A stretch of 64,000 nucleotides of DNA from positions 310,001-374,000 of the forward strand of contig NZ_JAGGJV010000001.1 of assembly GCF_017873135.1 (NCBI RefSeq), in the 5' to 3' direction. The position numbers and the translations under genes were made by a program. Of the stretch, positions 54,289 through 62,996 are shown in pieces; within the stretch, counting starts at the first letter, position 1, and each line of letters begins with the position of its first letter. This DNA is from Rhizobium herbae. GTDB lineage: Bacteria > Pseudomonadota > Alphaproteobacteria > Rhizobiales > Rhizobiaceae. The notes under the pieces are model-generated. The model was not told where the DNA came from and did not search any database. It saw only the letters and a list, made by a program, of their open reading frames with translations.

Positions 54289-54600
54289 CGATTTTCTGTA
54301 CCTGTCTTGCCGCATCGCGCAGCGGAAACTATCGCCTCACTACGCCGGGGGTCAAGATTTGGATCACCGCGGTTTTTGAAACCGTAGAGTTGAGCCGGGT
54401 CGATTTTTGCCCGTGACGGCGCCGAGTTGAAACGCTATTTCTTGCTTCACCGGGCAACCCGGCCGAAAAGACGCTAGGATTCCGGTATGTTGAATTGCGA
54501 AGGCCCGCCACGGCCGATACGTTCGCATACGCCCCGTCCAGCTCATCATCAGGTTCAGGCACCTGCCTGACGCAGTTACCCGCAGCCAAGAGGTTCGCCT
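54289..54600. other. Intergenic region between chrR and the cysteine synthase gene
   Basis: About 310 bp with no convincing gene. It contains the leftward chrR promoter (54341-54366) and presumably the rightward cysteine synthase promoter. Confidence 0.5.
54341..54366 (-). promoter_or_regulatory. TGATCC-N16-CGTA promoter upstream of chrR
   Basis: On the minus strand TGATCC (54366-54361) and CGTA (54344-54341) have the same 16-bp spacing as the element before phr. Confidence 0.65.
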
Positions 54601-55641
54601 ATGTCCGTTCTGCCTTCCGTTCTCGACGCCATCGGCAATACGCCGCTGATCCGCCTCAAGGGCGCCTCGGAGGCGACGGGGTGCACGATCCTCGGCAAGG
54701 CCGAATTTCTCAATCCGGGCCAGTCGGTCAAGGATCGCGCGGCGCTGTCGATCATCCGGGAGGCGGAAAAGTCCGGCCAGCTGAAGCCCGGCGGCGTCAT
54801 CGTCGAGGGCACGGCCGGCAACACCGGCATCGGTCTCGCCTTGGTTGCCCAGGCGCTCGGTTATCGCACCGTCATCGTCATTCCCGAGACGCAGAGCCAG
54901 GAAAAAAAGGATGCACTGCGTCTTCTGGGTGCTGAACTCGTTGAGGTACCGGCCGTTCCCTACAAGAACCCCAACAACTACGTGAAGCTGTCCGGCCGCC
55001 TTGCTGCGGATCTCGCTAAGACCGAGCCGAATGGCGCCATCTGGGCCAACCAGTTCGACAACGTTGCCAATCGCGACGCCCATGTGGAGACCACAGCGCC
55101 GGAAATCTGGCGGGATACCGACGGCAAGGTCGATGGTTTCATCTGCGCGGTCGGCTCGGGCGGCACGTTGGCAGGTGTCGCCCTTGGCCTGAAGACGAAG
55201 AACCCGGACATCAAGATCGGCATAGCCGATCCGGAAGGAGCGGCACTTTATAATTATTACGCCAATGGCGAGCTGAAATCGGCCGGCGGATCGATCACCG
55301 AAGGTATCGGCCAGGGGCGCATCACCGCCAACCTCGAAGGCTTCACACCGGATTTCGCCTACCAGATCCCCGATACCGAGGCGGTGCCGCTGGTGTTCGA
55401 TCTCATTGAAAACGAAGGCATCTGCGTCGGCGGTTCCACCGGTATCAACATTGCCGGTGCCATTCGCCTGGCAAAAGATCTGGGACCGGGACATACCATC
55501 GTGACGATCCTCTGCGACTATGGTAACCGCTATCAGTCGAAACTGTTCAACCCGGCGTTTCTGAAGTCCAAGGGCCTTCCCGTTCCGGCCTGGCTGACGC
55601 GGAATTCCGGCATAACGGTGCCATACGAACCCGTCGGATAA
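54601..55641 (+). CDS. Cysteine synthase (O-acetylserine sulfhydrylase family)
   Basis: A 346-residue PLP enzyme. The lysine sits in N-P-G-Q-S-V-K-D-R and the cofactor loop is E-G-T-A-G-N-T-G-I-G. G-S-G-G-T and the C-terminal Y-G-N-R-Y complete the fold. It makes cysteine from O-acetylserine and sulfide. Followed by an AlaX gene after 7 bp. Confidence 0.9.
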   Translation: MSVLPSVLDAIGNTPLIRLKGASEATGCTILGKAEFLNPGQSVKDRAALSIIREAEKSGQLKPGGVIVEGTAGNTGIGLALVAQALGYRTVIVIPETQSQEKKDALRLLGAELVEVPAVPYKNPNNYVKLSGRLAADLAKTEPNGAIWANQFDNVANRDAHVETTAPEIWRDTDGKVDGFICAVGSGGTLAGVALGLKTKNPDIKIGIADPEGAALYNYYANGELKSAGGSITEGIGQGRITANLEGFTPDFAYQIPDTEAVPLVFDLIENEGICVGGSTGINIAGAIRLAKDLGPGHTIVTILCDYGNRYQSKLFNPAFLKSKGLPVPAWLTRNSGITVPYEPVG

Positions 55642-55648
55642 GCATCTC

Positions 55649-56389
55649 ATGACCATTGCCCTTTTTCGCGACGATTTCTATCTTTCAACCACGGAAGCAA
55701 TCGTCACGGGAATACGGGAAGACGGCGGCATCGAACTCGATCAGACCTGTTTTTATGCGACGTCGGGCGGCCAGCCCGGCGACAGCGGCTTCTTCGAGCG
55801 CGCCGATGGCAGCCGCATCGAGATCGCCACCACGCGCCACGGCGACACCAAGGACATCGTCATCCATGTTCCGGTCGCCGAGCAGCCCGCTGCGCTGGTC
55901 GGTGAAAGGCTGGTGCTGCACATCGACTGGCCGCGCCGCTACAAGCTGATGCGCATGCACACCGCCTGCCATCTTCTCTCGGTCGTCTGCCAGTTTCCGA
56001 TAACAGGTGCCGCCGTCGGCGAGGATGAGAGCCGTGTCGATTTCGACATGAGCGAAACCATCGACAAGGATGAGGTCACCGCTGCGATGATGAAACTGGT
56101 CGATGGCAATCATCCGGTCTATCTCCAATGGATCACCGACGAGGAACTCGCCGCCAATCCCGATATCGTCAAATCGAAGAATGTCCGGCCTCCTGTGGGC
56201 CTTGGCCGCGTCAGCCTCGTTTGCATTGGAGAAAACGCCGCGATCGACAGCCAGCCCTGCGGCGGCACGCATGTGTCGGAAACCCAGGAAGTCGGCCCTA
56301 TCTTCATCGCCAAGATCGAAAAAAAGGGCAAAGAAAATAGACGTTTCCGCATCCGGTTCGGTAAGCCGGAAACTGCGTCCGCCCTTTGA
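55649..56389 (+). CDS. Alanyl-tRNA editing protein AlaX
   Basis: A 246-residue free-standing editing domain that deacylates Ser-tRNA(Ala). The zinc site is H-T-A-C-H and C-G-G-T-H. The N-terminal G-G-Q-P-G-D-S-G is typical of the longer form. It follows the cysteine synthase gene closely. Confidence 0.9.
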   Translation: MTIALFRDDFYLSTTEAIVTGIREDGGIELDQTCFYATSGGQPGDSGFFERADGSRIEIATTRHGDTKDIVIHVPVAEQPAALVGERLVLHIDWPRRYKLMRMHTACHLLSVVCQFPITGAAVGEDESRVDFDMSETIDKDEVTAAMMKLVDGNHPVYLQWITDEELAANPDIVKSKNVRPPVGLGRVSLVCIGENAAIDSQPCGGTHVSETQEVGPIFIAKIEKKGKENRRFRIRFGKPETASAL

Positions 56390-56404
56390 CCGGAGAACAA
56401 TCCT

Positions 56405-57259
56405 ATGACTGAACAGAAGAGCGCCTTCGTGGTTTCCGCCGACTGGCTTGAGCAGCGGCTGACCGATCCGTCAGTTAAAATCCTCGACGCTTCCTGGTAT
56501 CTGCCGGCGCAGAACCGCGATCCGAAGGGCGAATATGCGGCTGCCCATATTCCGGGTGCCGTCTTCTACGATCAGGATGTGATCGCCGATCTGACCAGCG
56601 GCCTCCCCCACACTGTGCCCTCGCCTGACGCTTTCGCCGAGGCCGTCGGTGGTCTGGGCATCGGCGAGACCGACACGATCGTCGTTTATGACGGTCCGGG
56701 CATTTTTACGGCACCGCGCGTCTGGTGGCTGCTGCGCACCATGGGTGCAAAGTCAGTCTTCGTGCTGGATGGCGGCATCGACGGCTGGAAGGCGGATGGC
56801 CGCCCTGTGACAACAGAGGTTCCTGAGCCCGTTGCAGCGCGATTCCATCCGCGGTTCGATGCCGAAGCGGTGACCTCGTTTGCGCAAATGAGCGCGATCG
56901 TCGCGACAGGCTCCCGCCAGATCGCCGATGCGCGCGGTGCCGCCCGTTTTACCGGCGAGGAAGCGGAGCCAAGGCCCGGCATGCGGTCCGGCCACATGCC
57001 CGGCGCAAAAAGCCTGCCTTCCGGTGTCTTTTCGGTGGGCGGCAGGTTCAAGTCGCTGGAAGCCCTGCGCGAGACCATCGAGGCGGCGGGGATCGATCTC
57101 GACAAGCCCGTGGTTACCACTTGCGGCTCGGGCATCACCGCGGCGATCATCACGCTCGCATTGCAATCGCTGGGCCATACCGACAACAGGCTCTATGATG
57201 GCTCCTGGTCCGAATGGGGCAGCCGTTCGGACACATCCGTCATTACCGGGAAAGAATGA
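56405..57259 (+). CDS. sseA: 3-mercaptopyruvate sulfurtransferase
   Basis: A 284-residue protein of two rhodanese domains. The catalytic loop C-G-S-G-I-T-A is near the C-terminus. W-Y-L-P and H-I-P-G-A-V-F-Y-D in the first domain are family-typical. It transfers sulfur from mercaptopyruvate. Overlaps the next gene by ATGA. Confidence 0.92.
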   Translation: MTEQKSAFVVSADWLEQRLTDPSVKILDASWYLPAQNRDPKGEYAAAHIPGAVFYDQDVIADLTSGLPHTVPSPDAFAEAVGGLGIGETDTIVVYDGPGIFTAPRVWWLLRTMGAKSVFVLDGGIDGWKADGRPVTTEVPEPVAARFHPRFDAEAVTSFAQMSAIVATGSRQIADARGAARFTGEEAEPRPGMRSGHMPGAKSLPSGVFSVGGRFKSLEALRETIEAAGIDLDKPVVTTCGSGITAAIITLALQSLGHTDNRLYDGSWSEWGSRSDTSVITGKE

Positions 57260-57831
57260 TCAGAATGACACAGGGTAAAGGCATCGAGCCACTCGAAGTT
57301 CGCGTCACCGAACTGGAAATGACCGCACCGCCCAAGCAGAGCCTGCCCGTGCCGGTCAATATCCAGACCGCGATCATGCGCGTGCCGGAAATCCCGCTAC
57401 CGTTCTATCGTTTCCTCTATCTGCAGGTCGGCCGGCGCTGGAACTGGGTCGACCGGCTGCGGATGAGCGACGAAGAGCTCACGGCCACTCTGCATGACAA
57501 GCGCAACTCGGTGAGCGTGATCTACGTCAACGGCGCCCCGGCCGGTTTTTTCGAGCTCCTGCAGGTGGATGAGGACAATGTCGAGCTGTCCCATTTCGGC
57601 ATGTTCGAGCATGCGCTCGGGCTCGGGCTCGGTAAATGGTTTCTGCTGCAGACGCTCTATGCCGCCTGGAACTCCAATCCTAAAGTTGTCCGTGTCGCGA
57701 CCAACACGCTCGACCATCCCCGCGCACTTCAACTCTACCAGCGCTTCGGCTTCTCGCCGGTTTCAACCCATGACGCGACGGTGCTGCCACTGAGCGACGA
57801 GGAGTTTCTGGCACTCGCACGCGGTTTCTGA
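57256..57831 (+). CDS. GNAT family N-acetyltransferase
   Basis: A 191-residue acetyltransferase. G-L-G-L-G-K-W-F-L and L-Y-Q-R-F-G-F fit the acetyl-CoA binding fold. The ATG at 57256 overlaps the sseA stop; 57265 is possible. The substrate is unknown. Confidence 0.85.
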   Translation: MIRMTQGKGIEPLEVRVTELEMTAPPKQSLPVPVNIQTAIMRVPEIPLPFYRFLYLQVGRRWNWVDRLRMSDEELTATLHDKRNSVSVIYVNGAPAGFFELLQVDEDNVELSHFGMFEHALGLGLGKWFLLQTLYAAWNSNPKVVRVATNTLDHPRALQLYQRFGFSPVSTHDATVLPLSDEEFLALARGF

Positions 57832-57916
57832 AGGCCCTGGCGCCCGCAAGAAACGGGTGTCGTTCTCTTGCGGCGCATGGCATTTCCTCGGGCATTGAAA
57901 CCGGAGGAACACCGCG

Positions 57917-58387
57917 ATGACCCTGCATTACCAACCTATGCCGAGCGATCTTGCCGCACGCTATCGCCGCCGCGAGCCCGACGCCTATGGCCTGCCACCG
58001 GAGCTGCATGTCTCCGACGGCCAGGGCATGCCCTGCCGCCATTGCCTCGCCAATATCGCCGCGGGCGATCCCTACCTTATCCTCGCCTACCGCCCCTTCC
58101 CGGTGCTCCAGCCCTATGCGGAAACCGGTCCGATCTTCCTGCATGCGGAAGAGTGTGTTGCCTATGCGGGCGGCGCTGACATTCCGCCGATCCTGACGAC
58201 GAGCAAGGATTATCTGCTGCGCGGCTACGGCGCGGACGATCGCATCGTCTATGGCAGTGGCGCAGTGACGCCGGTCGATGAACTCGATGCCCGCGCTGCC
58301 GAACTGCTCGAGTATCCGGAAATCGCCTATGTGCATGTCCGCTCGGCCCGCAACAATTGTTATCAGTGCCGTGTCGAGCGTGCATGA
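57917..58387 (+). CDS. DUF1203 family protein
   Basis: A 156-residue protein. P-C-R-H-C-L, Y-L-I-L-A-Y-R-P-F, G-P-I-F-L-H and the C-terminal N-N-C-Y are the DUF1203 marks. Function is unknown. Confidence 0.82.
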   Translation: MTLHYQPMPSDLAARYRRREPDAYGLPPELHVSDGQGMPCRHCLANIAAGDPYLILAYRPFPVLQPYAETGPIFLHAEECVAYAGGADIPPILTTSKDYLLRGYGADDRIVYGSGAVTPVDELDARAAELLEYPEIAYVHVRSARNNCYQCRVERA

Positions 58388-58413
58388 AAACGGGGCCGGC
58401 AAAACCGACCCCG
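58387..58413 (-). terminator. Terminator after ald
   Basis: On the minus strand CGGGGTCGG (58413-58405) pairs with CCGGCCCCG (58399-58391) with one G-U pair, then TTTT at 58390-58387. It lies downstream of ald, overlapping the DUF1203 gene's last base. Confidence 0.75.
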
Positions 58414-58440
58414 CCCGGATCATTGATGTCGGTGCCTCGC

Positions 58441-59559
58441 TCAGGCGATCTTCAGCACGGCCTCCGGCGCATGGCTCTCATAGCCAAGCGCGTCGGCAAC
58501 GGCCTTGTTGGTCACCCGGCCTTTGTGAACATTGAGACCGGCGCGCAGATGCCGGTCCTCGGCAATCGCCTTCAACCCGCGGTCGGCAAGCTGCAGGCCG
58601 TAATAGAGCGTTGCATTGTTCAGCGCATGTGCCGACGTCACCGGGACGGCTCCCGGCATATTGGCGACGCAGTAGTGAACGACACCATCGACCTCGTAGG
58701 TCGGATCCGAATGGGTCGTTGCATGCGAGGTCTCGAAGCAGCCACCCTGATCGATGGCGACATCGACGATGACAGCACCCTTCTTCATGCCCGACAGCAT
58801 TTCGCGCGTCACTAGTTTCGGCGCCGCCGCACCGGGGATCAGCACCGCGCCGATGACGAGATCGGCGGAGAAGACTTCCTCCTCCAGTGCGTCGATGGTC
58901 GAAAACCGGGTGTGGACGCGGCCGGCAAAGAGGTCGTCGAGCTGTCGCAGGCGCGGAATAGAGCGGTCGAGGATGCTGACATCGGCGCCGAGACCGGCCG
59001 CCATGCGCGCCGCATGCAGGCCGACAACGCCGCCGCCGATCACCGTGACCTTGGCAGGCAGCACACCCGGTACGCCGCCGAGCAGGATGCCGCGGCCGCC
59101 ATTGGCCTTCTGCAGCGACGTGGCGCCGGCCTGGATTGCCAGGCGTCCGGCCACTTCCGACATCGGCGCCAGCAGAGGCAGGCCGCCGCGGTCGTCGGTC
59201 ACCGTTTCATAGGCGATCGCCGTCACGCCGGAGCCGAGCAGCCCCTTGGTCTGTTCCGGATCGGGTGCAAGATGCAAATAGGTGTAGAGGATCTGGCCGT
59301 CGCGAAGCTGCGCCCATTCGGAAGGCTGCGGCTCCTTGACCTTGACGATCATGTCGGATTGTTCAAAGACGTCCTTGGCGGTGGCCACGATTTTCGCGCC
59401 CGCCGCGCGGTAGGCGTCGTCTTCCGCACCGATCCCGGCGCCCGCCTTGGTTTCGATGATCACCTCGTGGCCGTGCGCCACATATTCCCTCACCGATCCC
59501 GGCGTCAGGCCAACACGATATTCATGGTTTTTGATTTCCTTCGGGCAACCGACACGCAT
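58441..59559 (-). CDS. ald: Alanine dehydrogenase
   Basis: A 372-residue NAD enzyme that interconverts alanine and pyruvate plus ammonia. The ATG at 59559 gives [17 protein letters not shown], the Rossmann block [13 protein letters not shown] and N-M-P-G-A-V-P are typical. Divergent from an Lrp gene that probably controls it. Confidence 0.95.
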   Translation of the reverse strand: MRVGCPKEIKNHEYRVGLTPGSVREYVAHGHEVIIETKAGAGIGAEDDAYRAAGAKIVATAKDVFEQSDMIVKVKEPQPSEWAQLRDGQILYTYLHLAPDPEQTKGLLGSGVTAIAYETVTDDRGGLPLLAPMSEVAGRLAIQAGATSLQKANGGRGILLGGVPGVLPAKVTVIGGGVVGLHAARMAAGLGADVSILDRSIPRLRQLDDLFAGRVHTRFSTIDALEEEVFSADLVIGAVLIPGAAAPKLVTREMLSGMKKGAVIVDVAIDQGGCFETSHATTHSDPTYEVDGVVHYCVANMPGAVPVTSAHALNNATLYYGLQLADRGLKAIAEDRHLRAGLNVHKGRVTNKAVADALGYESHAPEAVLKIA

Positions 59560-59713
59560 CCTCACGTTCCTCTCATTTGCGGCTTTCGCCGTTGCAGTTT
59601 TACCCGCATAGCGAAACAGAAAGCGCGCCGCATGTCCTTGCAAAGAGGTCGGTCAATACCGTATTATTTCGCTGACTATTGCGTTTATAGAGAAAAATTC
59701 GAAGGATATTCGA

Positions 59714-60175
59714 TTGTCGGCGATGGATGCAATTGATGCTGCGATCTTGCGGATTCTCCAGCAGAACGGCCGGATCGCCAATGCCGAGCTTGCCGAAAAG
59801 GTCGGGCTGTCAGCGTCTGCCTGTTCGCGCCGGGTCGATATCCTGGAGAAATCCGGCGTCATCAGCGGTTATCACGCGCGCCTGTCGCACAAGGCGCTCG
59901 ACTACCGCATCATGGTCATCGTCCATATCTCGCTGTCGGGCCAGTTCGCCAAGACCCTGACCGAGTTCGAGGCCGCGGTGAAACTCTGCCCTAATGTGCT
60001 GGTCTGTTATCTCATGTCGGGCGAATACGACTATATCCTGCGCGTCGCTGCCAAGGATCTGGAAGACTACGAACGCATCCACAGGGATTGGCTCTCCGCG
60101 CTGCCGCATGTCGTCAAGATCAATTCCAGCTTCTCGCTGCGCGAGATCATCGACCGGCCGAATGTCGGCGTCTGA
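59714..60175 (+). CDS. Lrp/AsnC family transcriptional regulator
   Basis: A 153-residue regulator, divergent from ald. HTH in N-A-E-L-A-E-K-V-G-L-S-A-S-A-C-S-R-R-V, then a RAM-type ligand domain. The TTG at 59714 has AAGGA 7 bases upstream; ATG at 59723 lacks one. It is probably the local regulator of alanine catabolism (AldR/DadR-like). Confidence 0.9.
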   Translation: MSAMDAIDAAILRILQQNGRIANAELAEKVGLSASACSRRVDILEKSGVISGYHARLSHKALDYRIMVIVHISLSGQFAKTLTEFEAAVKLCPNVLVCYLMSGEYDYILRVAAKDLEDYERIHRDWLSALPHVVKINSSFSLREIIDRPNVGV

Positions 60176-60196
60176 CGGCTTCCGGCCTGAAAACTC

Positions 60197-61441
60197 TCAA
60201 ACGTTTCCGACCACGCAGTTGCGGCCCCGGCGCTTTGCCTCGTAGAGACGGGCATCCGCCTTCGACAGCAGATCACGCGTCGTCGAGCCGTCGACCGGCG
60301 TCGAGGCGATGCCAACGCTGATGGTAACGGCCGAACGGTCCGACGTCGTCACATCCGTGAGCACGCGCTGGCGAAGGTCCTCGGCGCGCGACAGTGCGCT
60401 TGCATGATCGAGGCCGTCGCACAGAACGACGAACTCTTCTCCCCCGTAGCGGAAGAGATGATCGCTCTGCCGCAGCCCGGACTGGATTGCGTCGGCGAGT
60501 GATTTCAGCACCCGGTCGCCTTCCAGATGGCCGAACCGGTCGTTGACGCTCTTGAAATGGTCGGCATCGATCATGATCAGGCTGGCGACGCTGCCGGATG
60601 CCACTGCATTGCGGATCAGCCGCGGGGCCTCGAACTCGAAACGGCTGCGGTCGAGTACACCCGTCAGCATGTCGCGCCCCGACTTCGACAGCAGATCCTC
60701 GTAACGTTCCCGGAAGGTCAGCGCGTTGAAGATGTCGCCGATCGGCAGGCGTGAGACGGAGATCACGGAATGGCTGGAAAAATGCAGATAGGCGCCAAGG
60801 ACGACCGAATAGAGGACCGCGGCGCCCATCTTCGCAATCCAGCCGCCCCAGAACACTTCGGCCGGCGCACCGTTCAGGGCATGCAGTGCGATATAGAATC
60901 CGGCCTGGTCGAACGTCAGCACGACGATGCCGCAGAAGAGGAAACGCAGGGTGAGGAGGCCGCGCATCCAGCGCCCGATCCGCTCGTAGAGCAGGATGAT
61001 GATGAGTGAATCGAGATAGAGCAGAAGCGTTCCCCACAGCATCAGCCAGCCCATCTCGTCGATGAAGCCAAGATCGGCGGTGCGATTCGGTACGGCCGAT
61101 ACCGTCTGGTGCATCTGAAGCAGCAGGCTGAGCGCAACGGTGAGGAAGTTGCCCGCGAGCAGGCCGTAGATCGGCTGGCGCACCGTGGCGGCGTCCTCCT
61201 TCACATAGAGGAGAAGGATCATCATCAGCTTGCCGGCGAAAAGCACGGCGGACCCCGGCGAAATCACCCCGAACGGCAGTTGCACGTAGAAGACGGCGGC
61301 GAGATAGGTCTCGATGAAATGCAGGACGCCGAGCGCGGCGATGAAAACGCCGATACCGAGCAGATGGCGCAGATGCAGCAGCGTGACCATGACCGCGACA
61401 TAGACAAGGCCCTCGCAGAGAAACAGGAATACATTGGTCAT
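60197..61441 (-). CDS. Membrane-bound diguanylate cyclase (GGDEF)
   Basis: A 414-residue inner-membrane protein. Several hydrophobic segments fill the first ~230 residues, then a GGDEF domain with active site G-G-E-E-F and an intact inhibitory I-site R-Q-S-D five residues before it. It should make cyclic-di-GMP with product inhibition. What the membrane part senses is unknown. Confidence 0.92.
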   Translation of the reverse strand: MTNVFLFLCEGLVYVAVMVTLLHLRHLLGIGVFIAALGVLHFIETYLAAVFYVQLPFGVISPGSAVLFAGKLMMILLLYVKEDAATVRQPIYGLLAGNFLTVALSLLLQMHQTVSAVPNRTADLGFIDEMGWLMLWGTLLLYLDSLIIILLYERIGRWMRGLLTLRFLFCGIVVLTFDQAGFYIALHALNGAPAEVFWGGWIAKMGAAVLYSVVLGAYLHFSSHSVISVSRLPIGDIFNALTFRERYEDLLSKSGRDMLTGVLDRSRFEFEAPRLIRNAVASGSVASLIMIDADHFKSVNDRFGHLEGDRVLKSLADAIQSGLRQSDHLFRYGGEEFVVLCDGLDHASALSRAEDLRQRVLTDVTTSDRSAVTISVGIASTPVDGSTTRDLLSKADARLYEAKRRGRNCVVGNV

Positions 61442-61658
61442 CGGCAGGCATTCGCTTGGATTGGCTTCCGGTGCTTTATAAACGGCAAGTTTAAAGAAAA
61501 GTTTAGGGGTGTAGCCCGCAGATTGTCGGCGGCACTGTGAATTGGCTCATATTCAACCAAAGTTGGGGTGCGTCCGCATTTCCGGTGTTACGAAAAGGAT
61601 TTCGAAATACGTGACCAACCAGTGCGCAGCCGATCGACAACTTTCGGCTGTCCGGGGT

Positions 61659-61976
61659 TCAGACCTGACGGGAGGCTGCGTCGTCAGAAAACAGCGACGG
61701 ACCGTGCTGGTCGATGATCTGATGCGCCTTGCGCAATGTCGCGTCGATCACGTCCTGTTCCGAACTGAAAAGGTCGGCGCGAATAAACGTGCGAACACGC
61801 ACTACCCCATCGACCTCTTTCTCGATCGAGCCGGCCAGCCGGAACTGGGCGCCTTCCCGCATCGGGTTGGCCCGGATCAGGCAGTCGCCATAGGTTTCCG
61901 TCTTGCCGGACGACGCACTCGCCTCGGCGCTGGAGCCACTGGAAAAACCGAACAATTTTGACAGAAAGGAAGCCAT
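61659..61976 (-). CDS. HlyU family protein
   Basis: A 105-residue protein starting M-A-S-F-L-S-K-L-F-G-F. R-E-G-A-Q-F-R-L-A-G-S-I-E-K-E and T-F-I-R-A-D are the HlyU hallmarks. HlyU-like proteins are annotated as regulators; the role here is unknown. Confidence 0.8.
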   Translation of the reverse strand: MASFLSKLFGFSSGSSAEASASSGKTETYGDCLIRANPMREGAQFRLAGSIEKEVDGVVRVRTFIRADLFSSEQDVIDATLRKAHQIIDQHGPSLFSDDAASRQV

Positions 61977-62087
61977 GCGAAAGACTTACTCATGGCAAAC
62001 AGGGCTGTCAAAGGCTAAGTTTCTCATCGGCGGCGATCGCATCGCCGGCTTGGGAGAAAAGGGAATGGCAAAGGCATTGCCCGGATC

Positions 62088-62993
62088 ATGACAACAGGGT
62101 TTGAGGTGATTGCACCGATTGCCGGTATCGACGAACGGCTTGCCGCCAGCGAATCGGCATTCCCCGACATCCGGCCGGGATTGGCAAAGGAAATCATCTG
62201 GACCGATCCTGCAGCAAAAAGCCGAACAGCGCTCGCCGTCGTCTATATTCATGGATTTTCGGCATCGAAAGGCGAGGTCCGCCCCCTACCCGATCTCGTG
62301 GCAAAAGCGCTCGGCGCCAACCTGTCCTACACGCGCCTTGCCGGACATGGACGCAGCGGCGATGCCATGGCCGAAGCATCGGTCGGGGATTGGCAGAAGG
62401 ATATGCTGGAAGCGCTGGAGATTGCCGCGCGGCTCGGCGACAGGACGTTGATCATCGCAACCTCCACCGGGGCGTCGCTCGCCACCTGGGCGCTGTCGCA
62501 GCCGCCGCTGGCCGCTCGTGTCGCGGGCGCCGTGTTTCTCGCGCCGAACTTCAGGATCAAAGGACGTGGGGCTTTCCTGCTGACTGCCCCTCTTGCCCGC
62601 CTCAGCGCGCGCCTTATCCTCGGCCGCCGCCGTTCCTTCACGCCGATGAATGATCTGCATGCCGCCTATTGGACCACCGAATATCCAGTCCCGGCGCTGC
62701 TGCCAATGGCGACCCTGGTCGCGCAGGTCCGGGCGCTGCCATTCGAAACGATCCGGGTGCCTGCGCTGTTCATTCGATCGCCGCGAGATCAGGTCGTCGA
62801 TGCGACCCAAACGGATGCCGTCGCCGGCCGCTGGGGCGGCTCGGCGGCCATCATCGATCCGGGCGAAATCGGCGACCCCCATGGGCATGTGGTCGCCGGC
62901 GATGCGCTGTCGCCGTCAACGACAAACCGCATCGTGGATAACATCCTGAGCTGGTTTAGAGAAATCAAGCAATTAACGGATATTGCTGGATAA
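62088..62993 (+). CDS. Alpha/beta hydrolase
   Basis: A 301-residue hydrolase. V-V-Y-I-H-G-F-S-A-S-K-G-E-V is the oxyanion-region block and A-T-S-T-G-A-S is the likely nucleophile elbow; D-P and H-G-H-V near the end fit the Asp/His. The substrate is unknown. Confidence 0.82.
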   Translation: MTTGFEVIAPIAGIDERLAASESAFPDIRPGLAKEIIWTDPAAKSRTALAVVYIHGFSASKGEVRPLPDLVAKALGANLSYTRLAGHGRSGDAMAEASVGDWQKDMLEALEIAARLGDRTLIIATSTGASLATWALSQPPLAARVAGAVFLAPNFRIKGRGAFLLTAPLARLSARLILGRRRSFTPMNDLHAAYWTTEYPVPALLPMATLVAQVRALPFETIRVPALFIRSPRDQVVDATQTDAVAGRWGGSAAIIDPGEIGDPHGHVVAGDALSPSTTNRIVDNILSWFREIKQLTDIAG

Positions 62994-62996
62994 ATA

